From assembly GCA_031841125.1 (NCBI GenBank), contig CM063112.1:19990603-20054602 (forward strand): a stretch of DNA of 64,000 nucleotides. The letters are read 5' to 3'. Made by a program: the position numbers and the translations under genes. The DNA comes from Acanthococcus lagerstroemiae. Lineage: Eukaryota > Arthropoda > Insecta > Hemiptera > Eriococcidae. Below are positions 10,621-21,209 of the stretch, piece by piece. Position 1 is the first letter of the stretch; each line of letters starts with the position of its first letter. The notes below the pieces were generated by a model. It ran no database searches and was not told where the DNA came from. It was given only the letters and a program-made list of their open reading frames with translations.

Positions 10621-11365
10621 TCAAATAGAATATGAAAGTTTTAGGGTGTAGATGTGAATAAGTTTTTTGGAATTCTCGAATGATAAACGATTTCTTAAAT
10701 TAGAATGTACAGAAGACCAATTTAAAAATACTCTTTCCAATTGAGCAGTTGATGCGGGTACTTGATTCAGTTTCAATGCCAGCGTCGCCAATTCCAGATG
10801 GTGTAATTTTGCATTGTGCCAAAAAGTAAAAGCATCAGTCACATCCTTCACAAATAACTCTGAAAAGATTCCTCGTTTATTCTGGAACTCTTCTAAATCG
10901 GACAGCCTACTAGCATTCAGCTGCACCACTAATTTTTGTTCCATCGTCAATTTTTTAGAAGCTTCGTCCCAAAATTTGGGATCTAAAGTTTATGCTGATA
11001 GTGCGTACTGATTTAACGAGACCTTTTTTCGTTTTTCTAGTTTGGCTTCAAATTTCTTATATTCGTCACCTTCTGGAAGCTTCAAATCAATCCATTTATC
11101 ACAAATTTCGGCTAGTGAAGCATTCCTACTTTGAGCAGCATTGATAAGCTCACAAATAGGATCATGAAGTACAATATCCTTCTTCACTTGTTCAAGAAAA
11201 TCATCGTCAAAAATCAGCTGTTTCACTGACTGTTTCATTTTTCTATGGGTATCATTTGCTGCAATTTGTCTCAAAATATGAATGTTACGCAGGAGACACT
11301 TTTTTGAATCTCTGTAGGTACACCACCGAGTCTCACATGGTTCAATAATTCGTACGGTGGTGTCG
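10621..11365 (-). pseudogene. hAT-family transposase, C-terminal half
   Basis: Two frames, 10,990-11,394 and 10,621-10,950, cover consecutive parts of the protein. The first holds IIEPCETRWCTYRDS, the conserved TRW segment of the catalytic fold in hAT transposases, and a lysine-rich helical region. The second holds VPASTAQLERVF, WSSVHSNLRNRL and KLIHIY, the dimerisation domain at the C-terminus (hAT_C). They are separated by a frameshift or stop at about 10,950-10,990, and sequence upstream of TRW is not transposase-like. It would act in the nucleus in cut-and-paste transposition; this copy is inactive. Confidence 0.9.
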
Positions 11366-12990
11366 AGGGAACCAGAGTCTGATTTCACGCACATGCTCTC
11401 TCTTATTCGCTCACTTTCTCACTAGATTTGGGTGGAGCGTCACTACGTCACTTCCGTTGCATGTTTTAGCGTTCGTGTTCGTTCCACTTTTTCTATATCA
11501 ACTACCAATCTTGAACTGGCGTAAAGAAGCTTCGCTTCAAAAATAGGGGCATTTCGTGACACAACATGATTCACTCGTATTATCGGTTTTATAATAAAAG
11601 TATTATACTCACACAGAGAATTTTTCAAGGAGGAATGTGATCAGTCCCACTTACACTGAAATATACACGCTGATGCTAGTGGTATACATAAGCGACGTTC
11701 CAAATCTGTTTCTTGGCCACCAAATGCCCTTAAGGATCAGTAGAAAGTTCTCGAATTAGGAAGTACCAAGAATAGAAAAAGTTTCCAAGTATACAAATTA
11801 TGTCACGAGAGAGATTCTTCCGATTTCAATTCGAAAACAAGTCTGAATTCGCGATTCGAAGATCCTGCCGATTGTTTTCGATTTGAATAATTTAAACCGA
11901 GAGGCGTGCACTCATCAATGTATTAAAAATGTAAATATTCTCCGACTCTGTTTCTTTGATTTTCCGTTCGCAGTTTTACTTTTCAAGTCGCGAATTAATG
12001 CAAACGGTGGATGGTAATACCGTAATATAGCCGGGCGTAAACGCGAATCCGAAATACAAATTCAATTTTCAAACTTGAATTCTAATTAAAACGTCACAAA
12101 AGACCGACGATAAAATTGCAAAGAGTATACGAAAAATTGACGGCGACGGTAACGAATAGATAGTAATTTGGAGAAAGACGAAAGTATACGGATTTCGTTG
12201 AATGGAGAGGGCCCGGGGAGTCGGGTCCTTTCTTCTCATCCGATCTACAGCTTCTTCTGCAACTGTTTTTTTTCTTTCTTAGGTATATATTTTTCTCGTG
12301 CATAGTGCAGCGTAAAGATATTTAAGGACTCGCCCAAAGCGGTCTTATTTTGAATCAGATAGGGGGGGGGGAAGGCGAAGAACTAGGCGCTAATAACTTA
12401 GCCAGACGCGTAAAATGAATATTTTTATTATTTTTAAATTTAATATTTCGCGAGTTTGTACGCAGCGGGAAGCGTATAACAAACGGCGTATATATCGCAC
12501 CCTAGCTCGAAATAAAAATCCATTTCGCGGTTTACGTAGGTACCTACTCGAGAAAGGGAAGAAAAAAAGTGGGAAAAAATTCAACGAGTAGAAATGAGAA
12601 AGCGACTAACGCTGTAAATATGCTGCAAAAAATTTAATAGCATCACACGCTTGTTTCCAGCGAATTATCTCTGTAACTTTACGACCAACTTCAAAGATGG
12701 CTCAGTTTTGCGATCCGAACATTTTTCATTCTGGAGAGAACAAAATAACTCAGTCTCCATTACAGCTGAACATGATTTTTCTATGTTATAACTGGAATGG
12801 ATGAATCCTGAGTCGACGTTTTACGAGAAAAGGTAACGTGCCAGTGGTTGAAAGGATAAGGAGGTTTTATTAAATTTTTGATTATTGTATTACCGAGCAA
12901 GAAATTATCAGAGACCTAATATTAGCAAGGGTTATACTGGGCACTTGTATGACTATTTCATTTTCTTTTGAAACAACAGTACTATCTAGG
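11366..12990. other. No recognisable gene or element
   Basis: Unique, AT-rich sequence with a run of G at about 12,363 and several T runs. Open frames of 61-69 codons are present on the minus strand but have no recognisable motifs. Confidence 0.5.
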
Positions 12991-12997
12991 AAAAAAA

Positions 12998-13240
12998 GGT
13001 CTGGTTGGCCGAGTGGATAGTGCGCTGGTTTCAGAATCCGGAGGTCCCGGGTTCGAGCCCACGTAGCAACTCGCCAGAATTCTCGACCTAGGCCGGTTTT
13101 TCGGCCAGAAGGGAAGAGGACTGAGACAGCCCTAACAGCCTCCCCGACGTCTCTGAAATAATGCTCGAAAGGGCGGATTCCAGGACTCGGGTGGAGAACA
13201 AATTAGAAGAAGAGACGGTTTAGGAAACAAAAATGAATTT
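12998..13240 (+). mobile_element. tRNA-derived SINE (Leu-like head)
   Basis: The head resembles a tRNA: an A box TTGGCCGAGTGG at 13,005-13,016, an anticodon-like loop TTCAGAA inside CTGG/CCGG arms, and a B box GGGTTCGAGCCC at 13,049-13,060, together an internal RNA polymerase III promoter. The acceptor ends do not pair, the T stem has a mismatch and no long variable arm is present, so it is not a working tRNA-Leu. A body of about 170 bp follows (GGCCGGTTTTTCGGCC hairpin-like segment, then AACAGCCTCCCCGACGTCTC). The exact 3' end is uncertain; A-rich sequence begins at about 13,190-13,230. Confidence 0.72.
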
Positions 13241-13739
13241 TTTCAATTGAACTTTTTTTTGTCCAGCGATTGAAAACCTTAAATTTGAACTTGTCCAGTA
13301 ATTGGAAACTTGTCCAGTGGTTGAAAATTTCTATTTTAGGAGGTATTAGTTTGAGTTATTGGTGCTTTTTAAATAGATATTTCTGCATGACCTCAATTTC
13401 AGTTTGAAATAGTACTTGTCAGTAATACGTACATTATACAAAGTGAGCAAGGACCTCGATAAAACGCTATTTAGAGTGCTTTCTTTTGTAAATACTAAAA
13501 CATTACCAATGAGAGAGACAATTTAATAATAACTCAAGTTCCACGCATTTTTGCGATTATCTCGGTAAATATGAATTCTATAGAAAAGTTGTAAATGATT
13601 TTTTTCATAGAAAATTCAACAGGAAATATTTTATGCTATATATGCATTTTGGTCCAGAAGTTGATATTTTCCGAGATATTCGCGGTTTTGTGTAAAATCT
13701 CAGTATTACACAGAACTTCAAGGTCATAGCGCCACGGGT
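13241..13739. other. AT-rich stretch, nothing recognised
   Basis: Unique sequence with three GTCCAG.GATTGAAAA-like phrases around 13,262-13,330, perhaps a small degenerate direct repeat. No coding frame or element end is seen. Confidence 0.4.
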
Positions 13740-15105
13740 TAATAACCTCATTCATTCATTTGTGTGTGAGGTGGCGCGGTATGCGCCGAGTGCTCAGACT
13801 TTGCAGTCCATTGCACTATTCCTCAAGTTGCTGTTAAGGATCAGTTCAGTAGTCTCAATTTTATAACCAAAGTGAGAATTTTACTTAGCTCTATCCCTTT
13901 GACTTCACTGGATGTTGGATACTCTAGTCCCAATGCTTCGCATCTTGTCCTGTCTATTGCTGGGCGTTGACATATGATATGGATTGAGGTTTCTTCCTCT
14001 TCTCCACAGTACTTACAGGAGCCGCTTTTTACCACTCCTATTTTATACCACATTTGTTTTGTGGCCCCATGACCAGTTAGTAGTCCGACCATGAACCTTG
14101 CATGTTTCCTGTCAAGCCCTAGTAGAAACTAGGCATACTTACTGGGGGTGTTCCGTATTAGAATTTTGCTGACGTTCATGCCACTGGCCAACCGCCAGTG
14201 CATTTCCGTCTGCTTGCTTATCCAAGGCTTTACTTTGGATTTTATGACGCTGTATGCTACAGGAAGACACGGCCTGAGTGTTGCCAGTTCCTTTTTATGC
14301 CCTCCTTGGCTAGCTTGCCAACGATCGTGTTCCCTTTTATGCGCAGTGGCGACACGGTTCTCCTGACCAAGGATGTATAATTTGTTAACACACTTCGCCA
14401 CCACCTGGGATGTAATCTGGTGTGACAATAGTGCCTTAATTTCCAATTGACTTCTGGACAGATATAGATCTGCTTATTAGCAAGGCCCTTCTACTAGCTT
14501 CTATCAATGGTCACCGTGATCGCCATTATCTCTCTGCTTTCGCACGGGGCCACTGAACAGTTGTCAGCGCCCTTTGAATTCGTGATTCCGATTCCTACAC
14601 CTTGGTCATTCTTAGAGGCATCTGCAAACCACACTTGGCCACCTCTTTTCGCAAGCCTCTCGTGTGGGTATTAGCGCATGATACAGCTTGTCGAAAAAGT
14701 GTTCCATCGCGATTCTATCTTTTGGCATCCCAAAGCATTAGTCTATCGCCCCCGTCATCTCCCACATCCTTCTGTGGCCTGTTTTCTGGACCTGAAGGTT
14801 TGATTGACTCAGACAATAATCTCCCATTATCGCAGCTGTTTCTATAGCAGTGTGAAGTGGTGGCAAGTTTAGGAGCCTTTCCAGCGCCTTTGTCGGCAGC
14901 GTACTCATTGCCCCGTTGTCATCACGCACGCGAGCCTTTGCAGGTGATCTAGTTCCTCTCTGACTTTGGCCAGGTGGACCCGGCCCCACCACACAATGGC
15001 CGCATATGTGATTCTGAGACGTATTACACCGGTATATATCCAGTGCATCAGTTAATGACCTCAAATTGAGCTCAAATTTTTTATGGCGAGTTTCCAAGTC
15101 CATTG
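13740..15105 (-). mobile_element. LINE 3' half (R1/LOA/I-type), decayed
   Basis: From right to left on the minus strand: a segment just after the RT palm (ALERLLNLPPLHTAIETAA at about 14,840-14,900), a long stop-ridden RNase H-like region, then HWRLASGMN, LLTGHGATKQMWYKIG, the cysteine-histidine pattern CKYCGEEEETSIHIIC, and EALGLEYPTSSEVKGIELSK up to the stop near 13,841. The 3' UTR and an AATG-repeat tail end at about 13,745. The final 250 bp are nearly identical to 2,053-2,304 on the plus strand. Confidence 0.87.
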
Positions 15106-15500
15106 GAACATATTTCAGCGCGCACTCAATCGATTGGTGAAAACTTGTAATGACACCCTACTGTTCATAGAGTGGGCTATAAAAGAAATAAAATTAACAT
15201 TTGAAGCAGGTGTCACCATGCATGGAGAGCGAGAAAATATGTTCAGGTTTGCAGATGATTTTGTCTTACTAGCTGAAAGGAGTATTGATTTGGGAAACAT
15301 TTTAAATGGAATGGAGGATATTTTGAGTATATGTGTAAATATGGAATGAGAATAAATAAAAATAAAGTAATGGTATGTAATCGATGTGAACACGATAGCT
15401 TCAATATAAATATTAGACAGGAGAAGATTGAGGAAGTAAGCGAATTGTGCTATTTAGGGAGTAAAATAACAAAAGATAGAAGGAGTAAAAGTGAGGTCAG

Positions 15501-15513
15501 TAGTAGAATAGCC
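15501..15513. repeat. Target-site duplication, left copy
   Basis: TAGTAGAATAGCC, identical to 15,947-15,959, flanking the SINE. Confidence 0.9.
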
Positions 15514-15946
15514 GTCGCCGTCGTCGTCTTCTTTCTTCGAGAGGGCCTATTGGCCCGTCTGCGGGGAGTAATTCCCATTATATGTGAGTCTGCAGCTCTT
15601 CTTCACTCGGTGACCAGCCGTGCGAAGTGAAAAGTCGAACGAATGCGCTATCTTCTTATCGAATGCCCGTATCACTAGCCCCGTGGTTTATGACGGTGAG
15701 TTCAACGAGCACCGGCAGGTAGCGCCTTACCCACTTACAGCTTTCAGATACAGGCGACCAATTACACATTTCTCGGAAGCCTCTGCTGTAAGTGGTTGTG
15801 ACTCTGTGTACGTTATCAGAATGCGGTGTTAAAATATGTGACGAATTCTTTCTTGCATTACTGATAACGATGCCGGCGTTGGGAATCGATCCCGGTGCCT
15901 TCAGGTATGAAGCCGAGTTCTTACCGCTACGCCACAGAGCCAGTTC
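15514..15946 (-). mobile_element. 433-bp tRNA-derived SINE with 13-bp target duplication
   Basis: The insertion splits the LINE frame exactly between SSRIA and QAKLA. It is flanked by TAGTAGAATAGCC at 15,501-15,513 and again at 15,947-15,959. The minus-strand head has a tRNA-like pol III promoter: A box TGTGGCGTAGCGGTAAG (about 15,920-15,936) and B box GGGATCGATTCCC (about 15,881-15,893). The 3' end (left) is a CGAAGAAAGAAGACGACGAC-like tail rather than poly(A). Because removal of the insert and one duplication restores the LINE frame, both boundaries are secure. Confidence 0.9.
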
Positions 15947-15959
15947 TAGTAGAATAGCC
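15947..15959. repeat. Target-site duplication, right copy
   Basis: TAGTAGAATAGCC, identical to 15,501-15,513, flanking the SINE. Confidence 0.9.
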
Positions 15960-16430
15960 CAAGCCAAATTAGCATTCTATCGAAAAAGTAACATTTTCAA
16001 ATCAAAAATAAATCTGGAAATCAAAAAATTGTTCTTGAAAACTTATGTTTGGAGTGTAGCCTTGTATGGATGTGAAACTTAGGCCATGAGGAAACCAGAG
16101 AAGAGAAGGTTCGAAGCATTTGAGAAGTGGTGCTATAGGTGGATTCTTATAGCATCAAATGAACGGATCAGGTAGGAAATGAAGTACTCAACAGATTAGG
16201 AGGTAAAATGGATATTTGGAATTGTCTGGAGAGAAAAAAAAAGAGATAAACTAATAGGGCATAATTTGAGGCACCCAGGAATAATATCACTGCTGCTAGA
16301 AAAAATTGGGTATGTCGGCAAAGATTTCAGTATGTTCGACAGGTATGTCAAATATAAGTGTTATTACGAAATGAAAGAACTTGCACAAGATAGGGAGAAA
16401 CGGAGAGCTGCATCGAACCGATCATAAGAT

Positions 16431-17399
16431 TGATAACTCTATCATTATCATCATGCTACTGCGTGTCGGACCGCGAAGCAGCCAGGTGGCGGAGCCCTAG
16501 ATCACGTTTCCAATTCGACCCCGATGTGGGCCCCAAAATCCAAATTTCCTTCTTCAAATAGGCCAAATAAAATCAACTTCGAAAGAATATAAATTACAGT
16601 CCATCGTGTCCTCAGACTCTGTGAAGTGTGGCTGGCGAGTTCGACGCACAAAGGTGTTTGGTATATCGTTTTCTTTCTAATTTGGCGGAAAACCGCAACT
16701 GCGCGACTAATGTGGCCACCCCACGAGGCAATCGCGTTCGCGTACACTCGACGAAGCGAAAAGGCGAATACTTGCGCTATAATTAATAATTCATTCGACG
16801 GAATTCTACATGCCATTATCAGGTTCGCGTGTAGTGCGGCTTTCCGAGTCCTGCGAGGCCGATTAAATTCCCGCCGCGCTTTCCAGCAGTCGGTGCGCGC
16901 CGCGTCGATCAAAACTTTTTTCTGCGGCTGCGAGAGTGTCTGCACGAACCAGCATCTGATAGCTGCGCGACAAGCCCATTAATAGTAGATTAAAGCAGCT
17001 TAGAAGCTCGTAATTATATCAGCCATTGCATTGTTTAAATATTCGCCGTCGGGCGAACGTAAGCTGCAAATAATGGTCTCCTTTAGCGTACACGTTAGAT
17101 TTACAAGCAGCGTAGCAAAAAGTTAATCTTCATACGCGCTTAGCGTTTTACTTTAAAACTCGCTCGGCGAAATCGAATCAATATTTTACAGCTAAACGGG
17201 TGTAGCGCGAATTTAGTCGAGCCGAAATACAGCAGTTCGACGAACCCGAGAGTATCTGCGACTCGAAGGGATTTGCAAACACGAGGGGATTGGGGCCCCC
17301 AAAATAAACTGCTATATGTCGCAAAATCAGGCCTGTTGTTCATCAGTTGGCCAAATGTTAAATGACGCCATCTAATTCCATAAATACTTAACTGGATGA
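16431..17399. other. No recognisable gene; CpG-rich patch
   Basis: The region 16,620-16,980 is richer in G, C and CpG than its surroundings, so it carries overlapping open frames on both strands (147 codons minus at 16,502-16,945; 118 codons plus at 16,626-16,982). Neither has a motif or repeat I recognise. The rest is unique sequence. Confidence 0.45.
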
Positions 17400-18215
17400 A
17401 AAAAATTCGTACGCAGCTTCCGGTTGGACCCTTACCTGATCGGTTTTTCTGTATTCCTTGGATCCAATGGCACCGGACTAGATTGGAGCCTCATATAGAA
17501 GACCGACATGGCAATGTTTGCCAGTAGCTTACGTTTCTTCTATGTCGGCCCTCCTAGGTTCGACATAAGTCGGCTTAATCCGACCACGACTCTCTCCGCT
17601 TTCTGCGCTGTCCTCCTAGCGTGTTCTCGGAAGGACAGTTTCCCGTTGAACCACAGCCCAAGAAAAGGGACTTGTACCGTCGACGGTGTGTACATAGCAC
17701 CGCTTCTGTCTTCTAGGCTGGTAGGCACAACCCTGCTGACTCGATCCAACGGGTTACTGTTATTGCCTCCAGTCCCGCATTCACCAAACTCTCGAGCGTG
17801 ACTATGTCGTCTTCTCCAGCGACCATCAGGGTGTCGTCGGTGCAACAGATGACATTCACCCCTGGTGGTACCTCTGCTCACAGGATCCCACCGCAAGCAA
17901 TGTTGCACAGGAGTATGTTTCATTGCGCCATGCCCGTAGCAGTTTCAGCGACAATTATCCAGCCTCGGAAGTAGTCCCGGACAATTTCGCGTAGGTATGC
18001 GAATACTGATGCGTTCTCCAGCGCCTCCAATATGCGCGTTCATGGCATCGTGTTGAACGCATTCTGTATATTGAGGCTGACGGCTGCGCCGAATTGGAGC
18101 TTTTGGATCGCTGACTGTGCCAGCCTCTTGAGCTTTGCGGCGGCATCAGTCATCGATCTTACAGCACAGAACCCATTTTGGTTGACGCTCAACCAACAGA
18201 ATGCTAGTTTAGTTT
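17400..18215 (-). pseudogene. R1-like reverse transcriptase fragment
   Basis: On the minus strand, in several frames: ALENASVFAYLREIVRDY preceded by SLNIQNAFNTMPW (motif A with N in place of the catalytic D), then CTDDTLMVAGEDD (the YADD box in the form TDD), then LWFNGKLSFREHARRTAQKA and GLSRLMSNLGGP. This order and the final segment are typical of R1-clade and related LINEs. Numerous stops and frameshifts separate the pieces, and both ends are truncated. It is a different family from the copies at 2,772 and 13,740. Confidence 0.82.
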
Positions 18216-19196
18216 GTAATTTTGAACTTTATAGTTGGCAGTTTTGAATTTCTCGCCCCCACCTGCCGAAAAAATGGCTTCGGTACGTCCCTGCCAACTC
18301 GACTTAGATTCCAGGAAATACCGAAAAAAAGATAGAGGCCGTCTTCGAATTACGGGTATGAATATCCGAGTCGAGTCAAATTGAGCTGACATGTGAACGT
18401 AGACGAATTTGCGAGTACAATGATGGTGATAACGTAAATTTAGACGTAAAAACCTTCGCCGCCGGAATGTAATAACGACGGATAATATATGGAACATAGT
18501 TTGTGTCGCTCGTATATACACCTCCAGAATATTTCTCTCGAGAATTCTGGTTAGCAAATGTGTATTCCTGTATAGTCATTTGTTTAGAAAAACAATGAAT
18601 ATAAAAACCGTACAGAGAACTCGACGTACGCTGGAATTTTAAACCAAAAAAAAAAAAAAAAGAATAAAAAAATAGCAAAAAAGAAAACGAACGCGGAAGC
18701 ATTCTTGCTTTTCATTTTCACTACTAGGTCGACGCGAGTCTAATCCCGATATTTCGTCGAAATGGTTTTCAGATGGATATCATTCTTGACGCAGACGGTA
18801 ATCATTCATGATGGATCGACTCGTGCGGAAAAGCACATTCGAATAATTTGATATTATATGCAAATGTGAGATAGAAATGTGTTTGTTTTGAACAATGCTG
18901 AGATATAATCCTGATTAATCTTCCCGGTGATTGCAGGTCTCAGGGTTTACAGAACATTTATACAGTGTGCATAACATAGGTTTGTGCTAGTACGGAGGGC
19001 ATTTCCCCGCGAGAGCTCTCTGCCCAATCAAAAAGTGGTCAGCATGGTTTAAAATAAGCAAAAAACCGGGGTTTCCACCCAGTTTTACGGTGAAACTGAG
19101 AAACCAAGATTTAAGTACGACTAAAGGCATTCAAAAATACGGCTTCACGCATGAAATTGTCTGAAAATCGCAGGTTTTTTTTTAAAATATTTTTTC
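18216..19196. other. No recognisable gene or element
   Basis: Unique AT-rich sequence with a long A run at about 18,643-18,662. Minus-strand frames of 108-117 codons overlap it but look like chance products (F, S, R and Y rich, no motif). Confidence 0.45.
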
Positions 19197-19508
19197 TTTT
19201 GGTTTTGTTTCCTTTTCCAAAACAATTGTTATGCTTATTTTTTGCTTAAGAGTTAAGATTTATAAAATCGTTGTATAGTTTCACTATATTTTAATTTTAT
19301 AATAAACTGATGAAACATTAAAATTAAATGTCGCTTTATTTTAGGACAAACTTGAGATTGGAATATTATTTTAGTCAACAACATTCATTTTAGTGATTGA
19401 TTTTACAATTTACACACTATTCTAAATCATTCTACACCATTCTGCATCCGCTATTCTACATTTAAAATAGCTTGTCGAATGTAGAATTCATTCTACCTGC
19501 CAACCCTG
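19197..19508 (-). mobile_element. hAT transposon end, inverted second copy
   Basis: Read on the minus strand, this begins with CAGGGTTGGCAGGTAGAATG and follows the left end of the hAT element at 9,581 for about 310 bp, including ATTCTACATTCGACAAGCTA and the ACATTTAATTTTAATG segment, without the MITE. Homology stops at about 19,197, before the transposase. The flanks of the two TIRs (gttaaaaa at 9,573-9,580 and taaaatcg at 19,509-19,516) do not match, so these are probably two independent copies and not the two ends of one 10-kb element. Confidence 0.82.
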
Positions 19509-19509
19509 T

Positions 19510-19790
19510 AAAATCGGGACAGTGAGCATTTAGTTTCAAACTTTTGGTTTTTTCATCAAATATACTACAACTCTTGTTTTCCTCACTTCTCAATCTGTTC
19601 ATACCTACTTTCTTGATTGTAACGGATATATGCTTGGCATCATGGTTGCTTCCTTGTTTTGTTTCGCCGCTGTTTATTAAAAATTCATCTAAATCTTTAT
19701 GCATAGGAGCAGGCCCTACATTTTTAAAATCTTCATTGGAGATGAATTCACAAATCTTGGGTTTGATGCGTACTTATAGAAAAGGTTCTG
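19510..19790 (-). pseudogene. Unknown protein-coding-like fragment cut by a hAT end
   Basis: The minus strand is open from about 19,787 (RIKPKICEFISNEDFKNVG) through MHKDLDEFLINSGETKQGSN, VTIKKVGMNRLRSEENKS and KLNAHCPDF, where it runs into the hAT terminus at 19,508. The composition (K, E, D, N rich, no low complexity) looks like real coding sequence, and the frame is clean for about 90 codons. I do not recognise the family. It could be an exon or part of another transposon ORF. Confidence 0.4.
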
Positions 19791-19794
19791 CGTA

Positions 19795-20632
19795 CTTACT
19801 ACTTACAGGAATGGGGTGTCTATAGGTACGCATTTGACTTGTTGCATACTTTGAGGTTTTACAGAGTCATAATGGGGATACAGTCCAAAGTAAACATATT
19901 ACAGTTATGTAGACACGACGTTTTTGATCCTGCAGTATCATTTTCAGCTTCTCTCTGATTGCTTAGTTCAGGAGCTACAGCCTCTCAATCACTAAGTGCC
20001 TACATATAGGAAGGTTTACCCTATAAATATTTGGAGTATAGCAATGTATGGATCTGTTTATGTTTTGAATTCGGAAAATCAAAGTATGCTTCTTTTTTTA
20101 AATTTCCAGCAGCATGAATTAGATTTATTAAATACTGGAAAAAAAAAGAAAAGAAAAAAAGCTATGGTTTCATTGGTGAAGCGGCTCTTCCCTGATTATA
20201 GATACCTAAGAGGGAAAGACAATGCAGGGACCCGAAAATATCTCTCCTAGTGAAAGGGAAATGCCATTGAAAAGAAAGTCGCTCTTTTCTTATCTTCCAA
20301 AACGTCAGTCCGCGCCATCTAGCCGTCATTTCGTCGGATACGTATCGAGGCCTCGACTTCGGGGCGACAGTCCGACTTTGTGTGGAAGCTCTTATTTCCT
20401 TGCGTGTATCAATTTTATGCCGGTCCGACGTCGGACCAGCATGTCGGATATGTTTGAAATGAGCCAAAAGAAGAAGTCCGACCGCTGCACTGAAAGACAT
20501 TATTACATGGACATGTTGTCCAAGCAGCCGCGTTGACGCGAATACCAACATTCCAGTGCTTTCTCTAGTCGCTTACTCTCGGCGTCACTCGGCATTCTTC
20601 GTGTCAGCTGGTCGGAAGGTGATGGAATGAAT
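19795..20632. other. Mostly unrecognised; small LINE relic
   Basis: A plus-strand stretch at about 20,020-20,090 reads NIWSIAMYGSVYVLNSENQ, resembling the VWSVALYGCET segment of the LINE at 16,040. Nothing else could be identified; the 20,222-20,551 frames on both strands are unconvincing. Confidence 0.4.
20625..20632. repeat. 8-bp target-site duplication, left
   Basis: GAATGAAT, identical to 21,202-21,209. Confidence 0.9.
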
Positions 20633-21201
20633 TAGCGTTGAGTCGGTCTCGGTCATACTAGTTCATTTGAACTAATTATCGCGATGAACTAATCTACCGA
20701 GAGCGATGTTTTGAACTAACTAGTTCAATAAGACCGAGATTCTCTCGAACTCGATCCGAAAATGACCAAAAGTAACTGTTAAGACTGTTAAGAACTAAAA
20801 CGTGAACGTAAACAAAGAACGACCGAATTCGTGTAAACCCTAAGACCTAACGCAGGTGAACTGAAACTAAAATCCCGACGTGACTCATTTCGTTTATTTG
20901 AGCAGCTTTCTTCTTCATCATGATGAAAATTAATATTAATTTTTTGATCTTTCCGTTGGAAAGGGTGATGTTAAGCGGATACATAGAGAAAACATATAAA
21001 TTACAAACTTACATTAATAACGCGGGCATATTTCGGTCTTCTCATCTTACATCCTTCAATAATTTTAATTCTTTAATGACGTGAATGTACCAACGATAAG
21101 GAAATAAAAGACCTAAATGAAGTAGTTCATTTACCTAATCATTTTGGTGACCGAGACCGATTTGAACTATTCAACTAAATGAACTAATCTTACCATCGCT
21201 A
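20633..21201. mobile_element. 569-bp non-autonomous hAT-type element (MITE)
   Basis: Left end TAGCGTTGAG, right end (complement) TAGCGATGGT. Both ends carry GGTCTCGGTC and clusters of TAGTTCATTT / TTGAACTA motifs in inverted arrangement. It is flanked by a perfect 8-bp duplication, GAATGAAT, the size produced by hAT transposases. There is no coding frame. TIRs are short and imperfect, but the duplication fixes both boundaries. Confidence 0.92.
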
Positions 21202-21209
21202 GAATGAAT
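21202..21209. repeat. 8-bp target-site duplication, right
   Basis: GAATGAAT, identical to 20,625-20,632. Confidence 0.9.

Larger units (their letters stand above)
9581..11365 (-). mobile_element. hAT transposon, one end plus transposase C-terminal half
   Basis: The left terminus is CAGGGTTGGCAGGTAGAATG, a hAT-like terminal inverted repeat start. It is followed within 100 bp by many short GTAGAATAG-type subterminal repeats in both orientations, the usual transposase binding pattern. The transposase is encoded on the minus strand, so this end lies downstream of its stop. The right part of the element (N-terminal half, other TIR) is missing beyond about 11,365. The same end occurs inverted at 19,197-19,508. 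Confidence 0.85.
15160..16430 (+). mobile_element. LINE reverse transcriptase, 3' part ('craniofacial'-type family)
   Basis: The plus strand reads LLFIEWAIKEIKLTFEAGVT, then MFRFADDFVLLAE with the catalytic FADD, MRINKNKVMV, ELCYLGSKITKDRRS and EVSSRIA. It is then interrupted by a SINE and resumes with QAKLAFYRKSNIFKSKI, LKTYVWSVALYGCET, KRRFEAFEKWCYRWI and DKLIGHNLRHPGIISLLLEK. Stops and frameshifts occur at about 15,350 and 16,080. It is the same family as the fragments at 2,301 and 5,858, and probably also the endonuclease at 7,771. Confidence 0.88.

Noticed and set aside
12998..13070. Functional tRNA-Leu gene
   Set aside because: A and B boxes are good, but acceptor ends do not pair, the T stem has a mismatch, no long variable arm exists and a SINE body follows.
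16502..16982. Overlapping 147- and 118-codon ORFs
   Set aside because: They lie on opposite strands in a CpG-rich patch, have no recognisable motif, and stop-free length is expected from the base composition.
9581..19508. A single intact 10-kb hAT element
   Set aside because: The 8 bp next to the two termini do not match and homology between the ends extends far beyond a TIR, so they are two copies of the same end.
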